From positions 23,135-87,134 of the forward strand of contig JPHH03000092.1 of the NCBI GenBank assembly GCA_000750105.3: a DNA stretch of 64,000 bases, given 5' to 3'. This DNA comes from Tolypocladium sp. Sup5 PDA-1 (Eukaryota > Ascomycota > Sordariomycetes > Hypocreales > Ophiocordycipitaceae). Both the position numbers and the translations under genes were made by a program. This document shows, piece by piece, positions 1 to 11,422 of this stretch. The first letter of the stretch is position 1. Every line of letters begins with the position of its first letter. The notes below the pieces were generated by a model. It was not told where the DNA came from. It searched no databases and saw only the letters and a program-made list of their open reading frames with translations.

Positions 1-1939
1 TCCCCGGATGGGAGGCAGCGTCGTCTGCACCTCTGCCACCAGAGCAGTCAGGCTAGCCTCATCCGCGACATCGCACGGCTTGATGTGGATCGAGGCGCCG
101 ACAACGTGGCTCTCTTGGATCAGCCGGTCCAGCTCGCTGGTGAGCTTGCCGCCCCGGGACAGGAGGACAATGTGGCGAGCTCCTCGCTGGACCATTCTCC
201 TGGCCATGGAGCGACCGAGGCCGCCGGTGCCGCCAATGATGACGTACGTGGCATCTCCTTGCAGCAGGTCGGTGGATGCAGCCGGATGCGTGGCCTGCAG
301 CTGGTCAACATCGATCCGTTCGTGGTTGATGAAAATGGCTTACCTTGACTTGCCCAGTGACCTGGTGGTTGACGACGACCTTGCCAGACGTCTTGCCGCC
401 CTGCAGCTTGCGCAGTGCCGTCTCAACCTCTGAGATTCCCACCGCCGTGATGGGTCCAATGGGTTTGATCGTCTTGTCGGCAATCAGTCCCATGACGGCG
501 GTCAGAACCCTGCCCATGATCCTTGGTCGCTCCGCCGCAACGAGCGTCAGGTCGACCGAGCTAAATCAGCAGTTGTACTCAAACTTGGCCATCTCCAGTC
601 TCGTGTTGGAGGTTATGTCCCGCTTTCCAATCTCGACAAAGCGGCCAAAGGGGGCCAGGCACTCCCACGTCTCGCGCAGCAAGTCTCCGGCGAGCGTTGA
701 CGACGACGTCGACGCCTCTGCCGCCCGTGGCCTCTCGCAGGGCAGGGCCGAAGCTGGTGTCTCGGCTGTAGAAGATGTGGCTCTCAGGGATGCCGTAGGT
801 GTGGACGAGCAGCTGCTTCTTCTCGGCGCTGCCCACGGTCGCGTAGATTTCGGCGCCAATCATCTGCGCGAGCTGGATGGCTGCTTGACCGACACCGCCA
901 GAGGCAGCGTGGATGAGGATCGTCTCGCCGGGCTCCGTGCGCGCGAGGTCGAAGATGCCGTAGTACGCGGTGCTGTATACGACGGGGATGGAAGCGCAAC
1001 CTCGAAGCTCATGTCCTCGGGGATGACGGCGGCGCTGGTCGCGGAACATTGCGTGTAGGTGCTGTACGCTCCCCAAGACATGGCGCACACGCGGTCGCCC
1101 AGCCTGAGAGAGGTGACCTTGGAGCCGATGCGAGAGACGGTACCGCTGCATTCGACACCGAGGTAGGGGCTGACGACTTGTCCCATGGCGATGACGACGT
1201 CTTTAAAGTTCATGCCCGTGCAGGCAACCTTGATCTCAATGTCGTCGTCGGCCAGGGGCAACTCGGCCTCGTCCTTCCAGTACAGCGAGTCGAGAGCCCC
1301 AAAGGTGCCAACAGCTACCTTGAGGCGGCGATCTGGTCGGTCAAAGTCTTGCAAGTACGGCGCCGAGTGTTGCGTCTCGCGGAAGAGGGCGAGGTTCATG
1401 TCCTGCTGCTCGAGGACGCGGGGAACCACCAGCTGGCCGTCTTCTTCGGCGAATTCGTAGTCAACCGGCGAGCCGTCCTCCGGCGTGGCGAGAGAGGCCT
1501 TGAGGGAGCGCAAGATGAGCTCTGCCCGGCCCGAGGCCTTGAGCTGTGAATTGGGATCCAAGTCTAGAGTCGCCGCAGCCTTGTTCGCCTCGGAGCGGAC
1601 AGTGCGCAAGAGCCCTTGACTGATGTTGTTCTCTGGCTTCTCTGCGAAGCGGTACGCGCCAACAGTAACCCAGAGCATGGAGAAGCATGTGAGCAGAACC
1701 TTTTGCACGCGTTCAAAGGTCTCGGCCGACATGCCAAAGACTAAGGGCGCCTCGAGCTCGGCCAGGCAAATGTAGATGATTGTCGAGGAAGCCTCCAGGT
1801 GGGACAAGGACGAGATGGATGGCCTAGAGCCGGCGCGCAACTCGATGAGGTCAAGGAGTGCAGACACGAGCGGGTCTGACTCTTGTTTGTCTGTGACGAG
1901 GACGACTAGGGCGTTGCCAAGGTCGACGCTGGCTGAGGT

Positions 1940-2335
1940 CGCGGTGTGGCCATTGGTGCCGTTTCCCTTTACTGAGCTTTCCTCTACGCGCCCGGTGCCG
2001 TTGGTCTTTTGAGCATCCCCATTTGCCTCTGCGTGCCCGTTGCCGTTGGTCTTTTGAGCATCGCCATTTTCCTCTGTGTGTCCGTTGGTGCCGTTTGTTT
2101 TTGGGGTCTCACCATTTGACACATCGTTGGCCTCCCCATGTCCGTTGACGTGATTGAAACTACCATCAGTGCCGCTGCTCCTGTGGCCGTTGGTTTCGCC
2201 ACTCGCATGAGCAGTCTCACCACCGGTGTACTCCTCGCCGTCGACCCTGGTAACCTTACCATTCGTGACGGTTTCGACATGCACCAAAGGCTTGGAATTT
2301 CCGTTGGTCTGTTGTCCATTCGCAGGAACGGCACC
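1940..2335 (-). repeat. Asn-Gly-rich imperfect repeat linker between PKS DH and ER regions
   Basis: This roughly 130-residue stretch is built from variants of TNGNGH, EANGDAQKTNG and similar units, encoded by degenerate repeats on the minus strand. It lies where many highly reducing synthases carry a C-methyltransferase, and no SAM-binding motif is visible. It is probably a flexible linker that expanded by slippage. Confidence 0.7.
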
Positions 2336-3749
2336 ACCGCTGGCATCGCTGCTCGCCACACGATCCTCTTCTGTCGTCTGTGGCTTGCCGTCCAAAGGCT
2401 CCCATTGGACCTTGTAGCATAAAGATCGCGGGCTCTGGCCGTCCCCAATCTCGTTGCCCATGGGAGTCATCCGGAACCCGATGAGCTTGACTACAGGCTC
2501 AGACTGAGCAGCGTGCCAAGCGTCAATGAAAAAGTCTACGGGCCCAGGACTGGCAAAGTTTGGACGGCCGTGTGCGACGACCTGGACCTGCTCACCGGGC
2601 TGGTTGCGCAAGGCGCTGCTAATCTCAACCTCCTTGATGGCAGAGGGCATAAAGAGCGACGGCATCTCGCCGCGACCCGCGCCCAGAATCGGAAAACAGA
2701 GCTGAAAGAAGAGATCCATGAATGCCGTGGGCAGGATGGACGGTGTCTCGTAAGACAGGGGCATGGCAGACGCGGTGTCGGGGACGACGACGCTGCTGGT
2801 AGAGTACTCTCCGTGGACCCTGAGGCCGCCACCGGGTTGGAGAGTAAACGACGAGCTGTAGCCAGCTCCGCGGGCTTCGAGTTCAGCGTAAAACGTCTCC
2901 AGAGATATCTCGCCGTCCGTGATACCTATAATCCTTTCCCGGCGAGCTGCTGCCGCTTGGAGCTGGGCGTTGCTGACTGGGTTGGCGACGGAGTGCTTCT
3001 TGACGCCGACGAGGCCGCGGCAATGCTCCAGCCAGCCTCGGTTCGGAGTCCATGACGCTATGCGAAACTCGTCCCAGTCGTTCGAGTACGACCTCGTGCC
3101 CTCGGCGTACGCCCTCAAGGAGACGAGCGTCTCGTATTCGGCACCGTCTTCCAGGATCAGTGCCTTGGAGACTTGAATCTCGCGGAGGCGGAAACCGACA
3201 ATCTGCTCCGGCTGGAGGCCCCGGAGCCGTGCTCTCTGCGATGCCGCCTCGACGGCCATGCAAAGGTATCCAGCGAGGGGGAACGTTGCTAGGGACTGCA
3301 TTCGATGGTCCCTCAGCCACGGCACGTCGTCGGACGTGAGGTTGTTTCGCCATGTTGGCTCAGCATCGCTGTACGCATCCTCCAGCGTGCCGAGTAGATC
3401 ATGGCGGGCAAACGGCTTGAGGCGGTGCTGCTTGCTCGCCCGCGACTCGAACCAGTGCTTCTGCTCCGACCACGGGTATGGAGAAAAGTCTGAAATGACG
3501 GCCGGCTTCTGCAGGCCAGTGTTGGTTTGGTTGACGGCGCTGAAATCGAGAGGGTGGCCGTGGACAAACAGGTTGCCGGCGAGCTTGAGCGCTGCAGTGG
3601 TGGCGTGCTGGTTGCGGACGAGGGTGGAAAAGTAGCCGACCTCCGAGGCCGCCTGCGGGCTGATGCCCTTGAGGATCTGCTTGATGGGGCCCTCGAGGGC
3701 AGAGTGCGGGCCAACCTCGACAATGATGTCTGGCTTGGCGTGGGAGCAG

Positions 3750-3771
3750 AGCTCCCGCAGAGCTCCCGCAG
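3750..3771 (-). repeat. 11-bp tandem duplication inside the PKS acyltransferase domain
   Basis: AGCTCCCGCAG occurs twice head to tail (3750-3760 and 3761-3771). Because 11 is not a multiple of three, the AT reading frame upstream (ending ...SSALREL) continues only in a different frame downstream (KPDIIVEVGPHSALEG). Removing one copy on paper reconnects the two frames, so this duplication is the cause of the break. Confidence 0.9.
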
Positions 3772-6329
3772 AGCGGAAGAGAAGAGGACCGGTTTGGTGA
3801 GGTTCTCGACCCAGTATGACGGGCCAAGCGATTGCGCGGGATCCAGCTTCCGGCCCAGCAGGGAGGAGTAAAAGACGCCGTCCTCGACGGCGCTGGGCGT
3901 CACGTGCTGGATGGCTGCCATGTACTCGTCGGCGACAAGCTGCATGTGAGACGAGTGATAGGCCACGTCAACGCGCAGCTTGCGGTTGAAGACGCTCTTG
4001 CTCTCGAGCTCGGCCGCGAGCTTGTCGACGGCGTCATCGTCGCCCGACGCGGTAATGGAGTTGGGCGAGTTCTCGCAAGCCACGGTGACGTTTTCCAGGC
4101 CGAGGAGCTTGATGGCTGTCTTGACCTCGGCAGGCCCGGCGCCGACGGCGAGCATACCGCCGCGGAGATTTGGGTGGTTGACCTTCATCCTGGAGGCGAC
4201 CTGGCCCCGGTGATACGCAATCGCCATGGCATCCTCGAGGGTGATGGCGCCGCTGGCATAGGCGGCCGCGATTTCGCCGCTGGAGTGGCCCATGGCCGCC
4301 GAGGGTTTGATGCCCCAGGATGACAGTAGGGCTGTGAGGCCGAGCTGGACGGCTGTGCAGATGGGCTGGGAAATGTGTGCCTTGTTGACGTTGGAGTCTT
4401 CCTTGCCCTTGGACAGCTCCTCCAGCAGGGAAAAGTCGGCGCCAAGACGCGCGAGGTGGTCCGCGGCAGCCTTGACGGTGTCGGCAAAGACGGGGTGGCT
4501 GTCCATGAGCTCTCTACCCATCTGGGGCCACTGCGCTCCCTGGCCAGTGTACACAAAGGCCAGCCTGGGGGCCTCGGAGGCACGTTTGGGACGCGCCCCG
4601 ACGCCGTTCAGGGAGCCGGCGAGCTCGTCGCAGGAAGACGCTGTGAGGGCAATCCGCCAGGGGAGGTGTGTTCTGCGCTCGCCCAGGGTATAGGCCATGT
4701 CTCTCATGAGGCGCTTCTGGAAGATCTCGGGGTGCTGCTCAATGTAGATGCCGAGCTGCGAGGCCACGCGCTTGGCGGCGGCATCGTCGTTGGCACACAG
4801 GACAAACAGCCTTGGAGACTCGTTCCTCGACTCCTGCGGCAGGTCGGACAGCGACATAGGCGGCCGCTCCAGCACGGCGTGGGCGTTGGAGCCGCCGAAG
4901 CCAAAGTTGTTGACGCTTATGAAGCGCTTGTTCTTGGGCCACGGCCGGATGGTGGTGGGGACCTTGACATTCCACTCATCGAGGGGAATCGCGTCGTTGG
5001 CCCGTTCAAAGTTTACGTTTGGCAGGATAAAGCCCTTTTCGAGCATCAGAGACGCCTTGATGATGGAGACGATGCCGCTCACGTTCTCCAGGTGGCCGAC
5101 GTTGGTCTTGACGGAGCCCATGTACAGGGGGGAGCGCTTCGTGCGGCCGGGGCCAAAGACGCGGTGGATGGCGCCGGCCTCGATGGGGTCGCCGACCTTG
5201 GTGCCGGTTCCGTGGGCCTCGACGAAGCCCGTGTCCTCGGGAGAGATGTGGGCGCGGGCGTAGACGTCGCGCATGAGTTGCTCCTGGGCTTCGCCGCTGG
5301 GGGTTGAGAGGCCTGAGACGTCAGTCAAGTGGCATGGGGTCAGTCAGCCCGAAGCGGCGGGCCACTTACCGACAGTCCTTCCGTCCTGGTTGGTGCCGGT
5401 GTTGACAATGACGGAGCGAATCTTGTCGTTGTCCCTGAGTGCCTGGTCCAGCGGCTTGAGGACGAGACAGCCGACGCCTTCACCTCGCGCAAAGCCGGAC
5501 TTGGCGCGGTGGTCAAAGGCAAACGTCTTGCCGTGGTCATTGAAGATGCTGCTTGGTCAGCCGCGGTTCGTAATACTCTTGCTGCAGTTCTCGGAAAACT
5601 CACCCCAACATCGACATGGCGACCGAGTCGTCGGGCTGCAGATGCAGGTTGCATCCGGCTACGACGGCAGACTGTGCCTCTCCGGACCGGATGCTCTGAA
5701 CTGCCGAATGCAGCGCATAGAGGCTAGACGAGCACGCAGTGTCTACCGCGAAGCACGGCCCGCGGAGGTCAAAGTAGTGTGAGATGCGGCCAGCCTGGAT
5801 GGACTGGTGGTTGCCCGTGGCATCAAACATGGGGACCTGGTTCAAGTCTCTCAGCGTGCCCAGGCGGTAGTCTGACCAGGCGCCTCCGACGAAGACGCCC
5901 ATGTTGCTGCCGGCGATGGACTCCTTGGGAATCCCTGCATTCTCGAGTGCCTCATATGTGCACTCGAGGAGCTGTCTCTGCTGCGGGTCTAGCTCTTGTC
6001 AGCTCGTTGTAAACCGGTTTCCGGGGGAAACAAGACTCTACCCATGGCCACGGCTTCCTGCTTGGTGATGTGGAAGAAGGGCGCGTCAAACTTTGCAAAG
6101 TCGCGGTTCATAAAGTAGCCGCCCTTTGGTTGAAGCAGCCCTTTTTCTGCGGATTCGGGTGATAAAAGGCATCGCTGGAGAACCTGTCCGCGGGCATGGG
6201 AGACCAGCCGTCGCGGGAGCGTGAGATGAGGGTCCAAAAGTCATCGAGGGTCGACACGTCGCCGGAGAGGCGGCATGACATGCCCACGATGGCAATGGGA
6301 GCCCCCCGCGGTGTGCCTTTGGTAGACAT

Positions 6330-7121
6330 GGCGGCGCGTAGGCGTGTGTGGGCTTGCTGATGAGGCAATGTGGCTCTGCTGCTCAACACGACGGTCGGTG
6401 CCGCGGAGGGATTCGCGGGCCTTTAAGCGGCTGGGGTGCCAACATCGTCAGCGCAGATCTGCGGGCGAACATGCGGGTTCTCACCAGATTCGGCAATTAC
6501 GGTTCAGGCTGGGTTGGTCCTCGGCCGGGATATGGCTGCAGACAGACGGGTTCTCAGAGCCGATTATAGATGAGACACTCGCCGGAGGCGCAACGGGCCA
6601 GCCACTCGGGGGCATCTGTTCTCCAAGAGCGGCTTCTCGGGTTGCGTCCACATGATCTGCCGTTGCGTCTCTCGTCGAGCCGTCTGAGTGACGAGACGCA
6701 CCCGGCCCCACATTGGGGCGACCCTGCGGTCTGGATCGGAATCATGTGGAGTCTCATGCTGAGAGCTCAGCTCAGGCCCATCACAAATGGAGCAGGTGGG
6801 TTTCCTGGATTTGACAAGGTCAGGGAGCACGTTTTCGGACTTGGTTTGCTTGATGTGCCATCGTGATTGCTCGCGAGCAGGCTGCAGCACGCAACCAACG
6901 TCGCATGGCAGACAGGTCTCCCTCGAGTGACGAATCACGGCGCGCGCTGGATGACTCGGGCTGATCGGGCCTTTGGCTTGACGCGATGGTTCTGGCATGG
7001 TGGTTTTGGCCAGTAATCAATTGGGGCCCGTGAATCTCATTCCGTGCCACGTAGCTCGTTCTATGCCGTGGGGATAGCTGTCCCGTATACTTGGAGCCGC
7101 GCTCCCGCGTTGCTGGATGGG
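6330..7121. promoter_or_regulatory. Divergent intergenic region between PKS and FSH hydrolase
   Basis: No supported coding sequence lies in this stretch. It separates the minus-strand PKS start (6329) from the plus-strand FSH start (7747), with a TIR element at 7122-7328. It presumably held the promoters of both genes. No transcription-factor site could be identified with confidence. Confidence 0.4.
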
Positions 7122-7328
7122 AGGGTTGTGAATTATTAGTCACTTTAGTCTTAGTCAGAGAGGCCCGACTAGAACTAAGACTTGTGACGTTTGGGGTTTC
7201 CACGGGATAAAGCCTCTTGAAAAAAGACTTTATAACCGATATTCGTTGTATAGCGTATATCCTAAAGGGTTGTCTTTCTGTAGTCATAGAAACTAATGAC
7301 TAAAGCCAAGTCAATAAATCACAACCCT
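7122..7328. mobile_element. 207-bp MITE-like element with terminal inverted repeats
   Basis: The left end reads AGGGTTGTGAATTATTAG and the right end ATTTATTGACTTGGC...-type sequence ending ATCACAACCCT. These are near-perfect inverted repeats over the outer 10-15 bp and weaker complements further in. Internally, 7140-7187 forms a further hairpin (TCACTTTAGTCTTAGT against ACTAAGACTTGTGA). The element is AT-rich and non-coding. A clear target-site duplication is not visible. It sits in the promoter region between PKS and FSH genes. Confidence 0.6.
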
Positions 7329-7746
7329 GCCTGGAGCTGATTGCCGGATCGTGGTCCGTCGGCACTTTTGGTGGCGCGCTAATAAAAGCGCCAACGTCTG
7401 GGGGTCGCAGGGACTCCCGGCGGAGCCAGCCGTGGCTCTCGCAATCTGCGCCTGGACAGGCAAACGGCCAACGACGGATCAGCCAACACGCCGTTGTTGG
7501 CAACGACCCAGATCCTGGCCGGATAAGAGATGCAATGTACATGTAACCTTGCCTGCCTCTGGCCTCGAACCTGGGGGTGGGTGGTAATTGAGAGGGGTCG
7601 ACGTCGTGCAGCTGCTGTTTCTGTCCTGACTTGCAGAGACCGAGGGACGGGGCTGAGAGTTCACAACTTCTCATGTGAAAGGGTTGAGAAGGAACTCTCA
7701 CTCACATCCGCACGTCGCACGCTCAACGCACTCAGCATCGACGGCC

Positions 7747-8145
7747 ATGACGATCCTCTGCCTCCATGGCGCCTACGGCAGCGCCTCGGTGAGTTCAAGG
7801 GCCCCAGGCACTCGCCCAGCTCAGCTCTCACAGTCTCAGAACTTCAAGGTCCAACTCAGCCCCTTCATCGACGCCATTGAGAAGCCAGGCTCCATCGACT
7901 TCAGATGGATCGACGGCGGCCACATCGCCGCGCCGCCTCCCGGGTTCGACAACTACTTTGGCATGCCACCGCTCTACCGGTTCATCAACTTTGACGGAGT
8001 GAGCGGGCTGGACGACATGCTCGCCAAGGTCAGGGACCTCCCCGAGGGGCTGACGGCCGAGGACACGATGCGCAGGTTGGTCGGCGAGCGTGAGGTCTTC
8101 AGCGGGCCGGCGGTCAAGTCTGCGCTGGGCAGGCTGTTCCGAGCA
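7747..8145 (+). pseudogene. FSH-family serine hydrolase, 3' truncated
   Basis: N-terminal part of an FSH alpha/beta hydrolase. In fungal PKS clusters such enzymes often act as stand-alone product-releasing or editing hydrolases. The start is the ATG at 7747 (MTILCLHGAYGSAS). A 51-bp intron (7789-7839, GTGAGT...CTCAG) joins GSAS to NFKVQL. The family-like stretch continues through FRWIDGGHIAAPPPG, GMPPLYRFINFDGV and EVFSGPAVKSALGRLF, then stops near 8145. The segment with the GxSxG nucleophile and the later Asp and His is missing, so the product would be inactive. What follows has no FSH similarity and leads into LINE-derived sequence. Divergent orientation next to the PKS suggests both belonged to one cluster. 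Confidence 0.8.
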
Positions 8146-9165
8146 ACGAACGATGTCACTCTCATCTCCCCTTCGCCCACCTCGCCTCGGAGTGGTCAGA
8201 CACCTGCACGGGACCGCCTGCCGGTCATCAGCGACAACGCTTCGGCCAGCCAGCCTGAGAGAGCTGGCGAAGATGGATGGAGGCGATCACAGAGGAACGT
8301 GCCGCTGGGACCAGACACAATCTTCGTCCTGCCCCAGTCAAAAGGCATCTCACTGGAGAAGGAACGGACGATGAAGAATCCGTCACTGCTCTGTGTGTGG
8401 CCCGTGAGTACGTCAAGCGGATGGAATCGAAAGACATAGCCCGTTTGCTTGAAGAGATTAGGACGATCGCTGTCCGGGTGCAAGAGGATGTGCTGAGCAG
8501 AAAGGTCAAGGTCAGCCAGACGATTGCCTACAAGGCGACCAAGGCAGTCAAGGAGCTGCGCGATCATCTCGCAGAGTTCTTCCACTTTTACTCCTCCTAC
8601 GATCCCCCTTCTACTGGTGGGCGACCCAGCCGTGGCAAGAGAGTAAGCCGCGTTGCTCAACCTAGAACGACTCACGCTCACGCAACACCGCGACAGCAAG
8701 CAAAATTGTGTGCTCAGGCCAATGCGAGCGTGTTGGAGACTATATCCAAGGACATAAGGAGAGCCACTGAGCCTCCTGCTAGGATTGAGCTTGCGAGCAG
8801 GCCTCGTAGAGTCGTGGCGCACTCTGGCCGAATAGGACAATAGTCGATCACGCCCATTGAGTAGAGAGAACTTTGTTTCAAACGGAGTGTAGTCTGAGAT
8901 AACTGTTGGATTCGTGTTACGTATCTTGAATCGCGACGGGGTCAATGCCGTAGACGATGATGGGAGGACTCCAAACATGGAGGCTGTTCGCGCCACAATA
9001 CGATTCGCCATAGCAACAGGCCGACTGGATGAGAGATAATTCGCAGAGGCGGAACCCCTCACCAACTCCCACTACCCCGGCTAACTTTACCCAGATTTCG
9101 TGCCATCGACAGCAGGTACTGCTTCAGCAGCCGAAGCAAGGCGACTGCGACTGTAGCGATCCTTC
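8146..9165 (+). mobile_element. LINE relic with large internal deletion
   Basis: The open stretch 8277-8843 encodes a charged, helix-rich protein (VAREYVKRMESKDIARLLEE; SQTIAYKATKAVKELRDHL) that looks like a LINE ORF1. It is followed at about 8978-9040 by the C terminus ATIRFAIATGRL. The same peptide ends ORF2 of the LINE copy near 46.1 kb, and the following 3' sequence (about 9050-9165, CTCGTGCC-like and AGCAGGTACTGCTTCAG) matches that copy's 3' UTR. The RT and most of RNase H are missing. I infer an element whose ORF1 and 3' end were joined by deletion. It interrupts the FSH gene. Confidence 0.6.
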
Positions 9166-9908
9166 ATAATATGCAGCAAAGGATTGTGTTCAGGGCGGAC
9201 TAGATATAAATACTATCAAGAGGAGTTTTTGGAGTGCCTATATCCTGCCCTTAGATTGTCATTCCGTCCCTCGTCCATGATCCCAAGGTGAGGCCATGGG
9301 ATCATTGCGGCCATGGCGATCCCTAAGTACAAGTGTCCTTTGGTTCCGCTAACGACCCCCCGGCCAGCATCGCCAGCGTTCCCACGATCCTCCGTTCTTT
9401 GGCTCATCGTCCCAACCATTATTCTGTATTGCCTGCATTGGCCGGCTTGTCCCATGGGTCGTCACATTATGGCTCTGTTGTATTATCATGGCCTGCAGGA
9501 GATCGCGACTGGGTGGGATCGTGAGTGCTAAAGTAAACATAAGTCTTTGCGAAAAGTAGTTTGTGTGGGTTGGGTGTCTCTACCTTTTTGTTCGTGACTT
9601 GCTAATCCGACTCCGAGAGCCGACTTTTCTGGGTCTGCGGGTATTGCTGGACGAGATAAAGCCATAGAGGCAAATGGGCGGGTACAATCAAGCTCCTCCA
9701 TTTGGTCTTTTCTAAGCCGTTGCAGTGTTTCAAGTGATATCTCGATTGGATCGAATCCTGCGACGAGTTTCCTAGAGCTCTTGGACGGTTCGACTTGGAT
9801 TGGTTCCGATTCATCTGGGTGAGCCTGCTCTTCTTCAATCTGCATTGCTTCCAGCAAATGTGGATGAACTCTCGCTTCAGCGTTTCCAATTTGCTTTACT
9901 TTTTGCCT
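9166..9908. other. No supported gene
   Basis: Short open frames occur on both strands (for example 9528-9857 minus), but none has recognisable motifs, codon bias or a plausible gene structure. Part of the minus-strand stretch lies directly downstream of the gene ending at 9909 and may be its 3' UTR. Confidence 0.4.
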
Positions 9909-10484
9909 TCAATCTTGGATAATTTTCCCGGAGCAGCCGTCCGTGTCGGTAGAAAAGTAGGCAAATATCCTCGAATTGCGGGCGTCTCGTGATGTATCAA
10001 TACCATTTCGGTCTGCATGGTAGTCGACATAACACCTATAGGGCTTGCCGGGGTCCCTGTAGATTGACATATATTAGTAAAGTCTATAGACAGAGGTGTG
10101 ACTTTTTACTAACCTGCAAATTACAACATTACCACTCCCATCAGAGCGACGATATGCAGCTCCCACAATAAGCGGCATCCCAACCACTGGGTATGCCCGG
10201 TCCTCCGGCACTCCGAGTCGGGTTAGGGTCAAGCCTCCTGGGAGGCCATTGTCGGGGGGGTATATCCATACATGAAAAGCTACGCCGAGTCGGTTGAGTG
10301 CAGCAATCATGTAGAATGATGAGATGCCGCCCGTGCCTGGCTGAGGCACCGGGACACCAGTACGGCTCGAAAGCGCATCGATCGATATGCCGAGAAGGTG
10401 GGCAGCTGTGACAAAGAAGCTGTTGGCCTGAACAGGTGTGTGCAACAGCCAATTTGCAAGTTGATCGATTCCTGCAATGTCCAT
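9909..10484 (-). CDS. Hypothetical protein, two exons
   Basis: Starting at the ATG at 10484 (MDIAGIDQLANWLLHTPVQA), the frame runs to a GTTAGT donor. A 57-bp intron (10057-10113) with a TTTACTAAT branch-like site and CTACAG acceptor joins VVICR to DPGKPYRCYV, and translation ends at the TGA 9909-9911 (about 172 residues). Codon reading is open across both exons and the splice sites are orthodox, which argues for a real gene. A second open stretch upstream on the same strand (10495-10767, starting MASSLSRMNMF) may be an earlier exon, but I could not connect it by a legal intron; a frame lesion around 10520 is possible. I do not recognise the family and see no membrane segment or signal peptide. 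Confidence 0.5.
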
Positions 10485-10767
10485 TTTGCATGTCCTATAG
10501 CCTATCGGTTCCTTGATGATACGGAATTGCCGCGCTATCCTCCGGTTTCAAATCAATATTCACCGCAAAGGAAGGGGCCACTGCTGTAGATCCAGTCGTA
10601 TCTCGAAGAAGGCTGTTGTTAGCCTCTGCTAAAACGCTGAGACGGCCCTGAAGCGTATTCATTTGTGGCCGTCGAAAATGAAGTAAAGTGGTAGAAGAGT
10701 GACTTGCTTCAGTCTTGGCAGACAATTTGGGGATGAACATGTTCATTCGAGAGAGAGAACTGGCCAT

Positions 10768-11140
10768 ACGGAGTATATTACTTTACATGCTGCCGGAGCC
10801 ACCTACTTAGGACCAATACACTATATTATTTACCTAGCATCAATATTATTCAAGCATTCTTGATTTACGCTTCCCATTGTTATATGACAATATACTAATC
10901 GATACAAAAGTTTAATTAGTGGGCCAATAGGCCTAACCTTACGATAGAAAATACTGCAGTATGAATAGGTCTCTAATATCTCGCACAAGTTTTTACCCTT
11001 GCTAATCTTAAGGTCAAGTCTTGGCAGTAAAGCGCAGTTACGCATTACTCGTATATATATTAACGCCTCAATGCTATAGAGCACGGGTAATATCTAATTA
11101 CTATGGAGCTTTTCTCATGAGATCAGCTCGTACATTTCGA
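10768..11140. other. AT-rich non-coding stretch
   Basis: Markedly AT-rich, TA-dense sequence with no supportable ORF. It resembles a heavily mutated repeat of the kind RIP produces, though no parent element is recognisable. Confidence 0.4.
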
Positions 11141-11422
11141 GCCTAAATTCCGGGCGCCACCCCACGGGCCCTTATTTTACTCTGCCCACCCGGGAGCAAC
11201 CTGAGCAGATAGCCGCCATGGCTCATGTCAACGATCGCACAATGTCTACTGGCGGGCCCATTAAGCGCACTGCGCTGACTCACTATAAGCTGTGACTCGA
11301 AACCCATGCCTCGGCAGTGGACTCGCACTCCCGCCTTCCCAGCTGCAGTCTCTATCGTCACCTCATTGCTATTGATGCTCTTTCCGATTTCAAGCGGGAA
11401 TGAAGCGAAAATCGCGGGCTGT

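Larger units (their letters stand above)
1..6329 (-). pseudogene. Highly reducing type I polyketide synthase, 3' part outside the window, multiply broken
   Basis: Iterative multidomain enzyme that builds reduced polyketide chains in the cytosol. The start is the ATG at 6329, followed by the KS opening (PIAIVGMSCRLSG). Domain order on the minus strand: KS (about 6300-4850; catalytic Cys in DTACSSS at 5732-5734, His in VEAHGTGT and NVGHLENVSG), AT (about 4600-3650; GQGAQWPQMG, GHSSGE), DH (about 3400-2480; PWLRDHR), an Asn/Gly-rich linker (about 2335-1940), ER (about 1380-560; HAASGGVGQAA), KR (from about 294 to the edge; GGTGGLGRSMA). No methyltransferase domain is recognisable. Introns with GT-AG ends: 5989-6041, 5549-5603, 5313-5369 and 295-343. 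Lesions: a one-base loss near 6136, an 11-bp duplication at 3750-3771, a one-base loss near 997, a -2 (or +1) shift near 697 and an in-frame TGA at 566-568. Homology continues across every lesion in another frame, so the gene is recently inactivated or badly sequenced. The ACP would lie beyond base 1. The product is unknown. Confidence 0.93.

Noticed and set aside
8..1058. Long plus-strand open frames across the PKS
   Set aside because: They are antisense shadows of the GC-rich PKS; the minus strand has clear ER and KR motifs.
6127..6145. Frame change near the PKS start read as an intron
   Set aside because: The KS motif runs straight through with a single missing base; no GT-AG pair could bridge it without deleting conserved residues.
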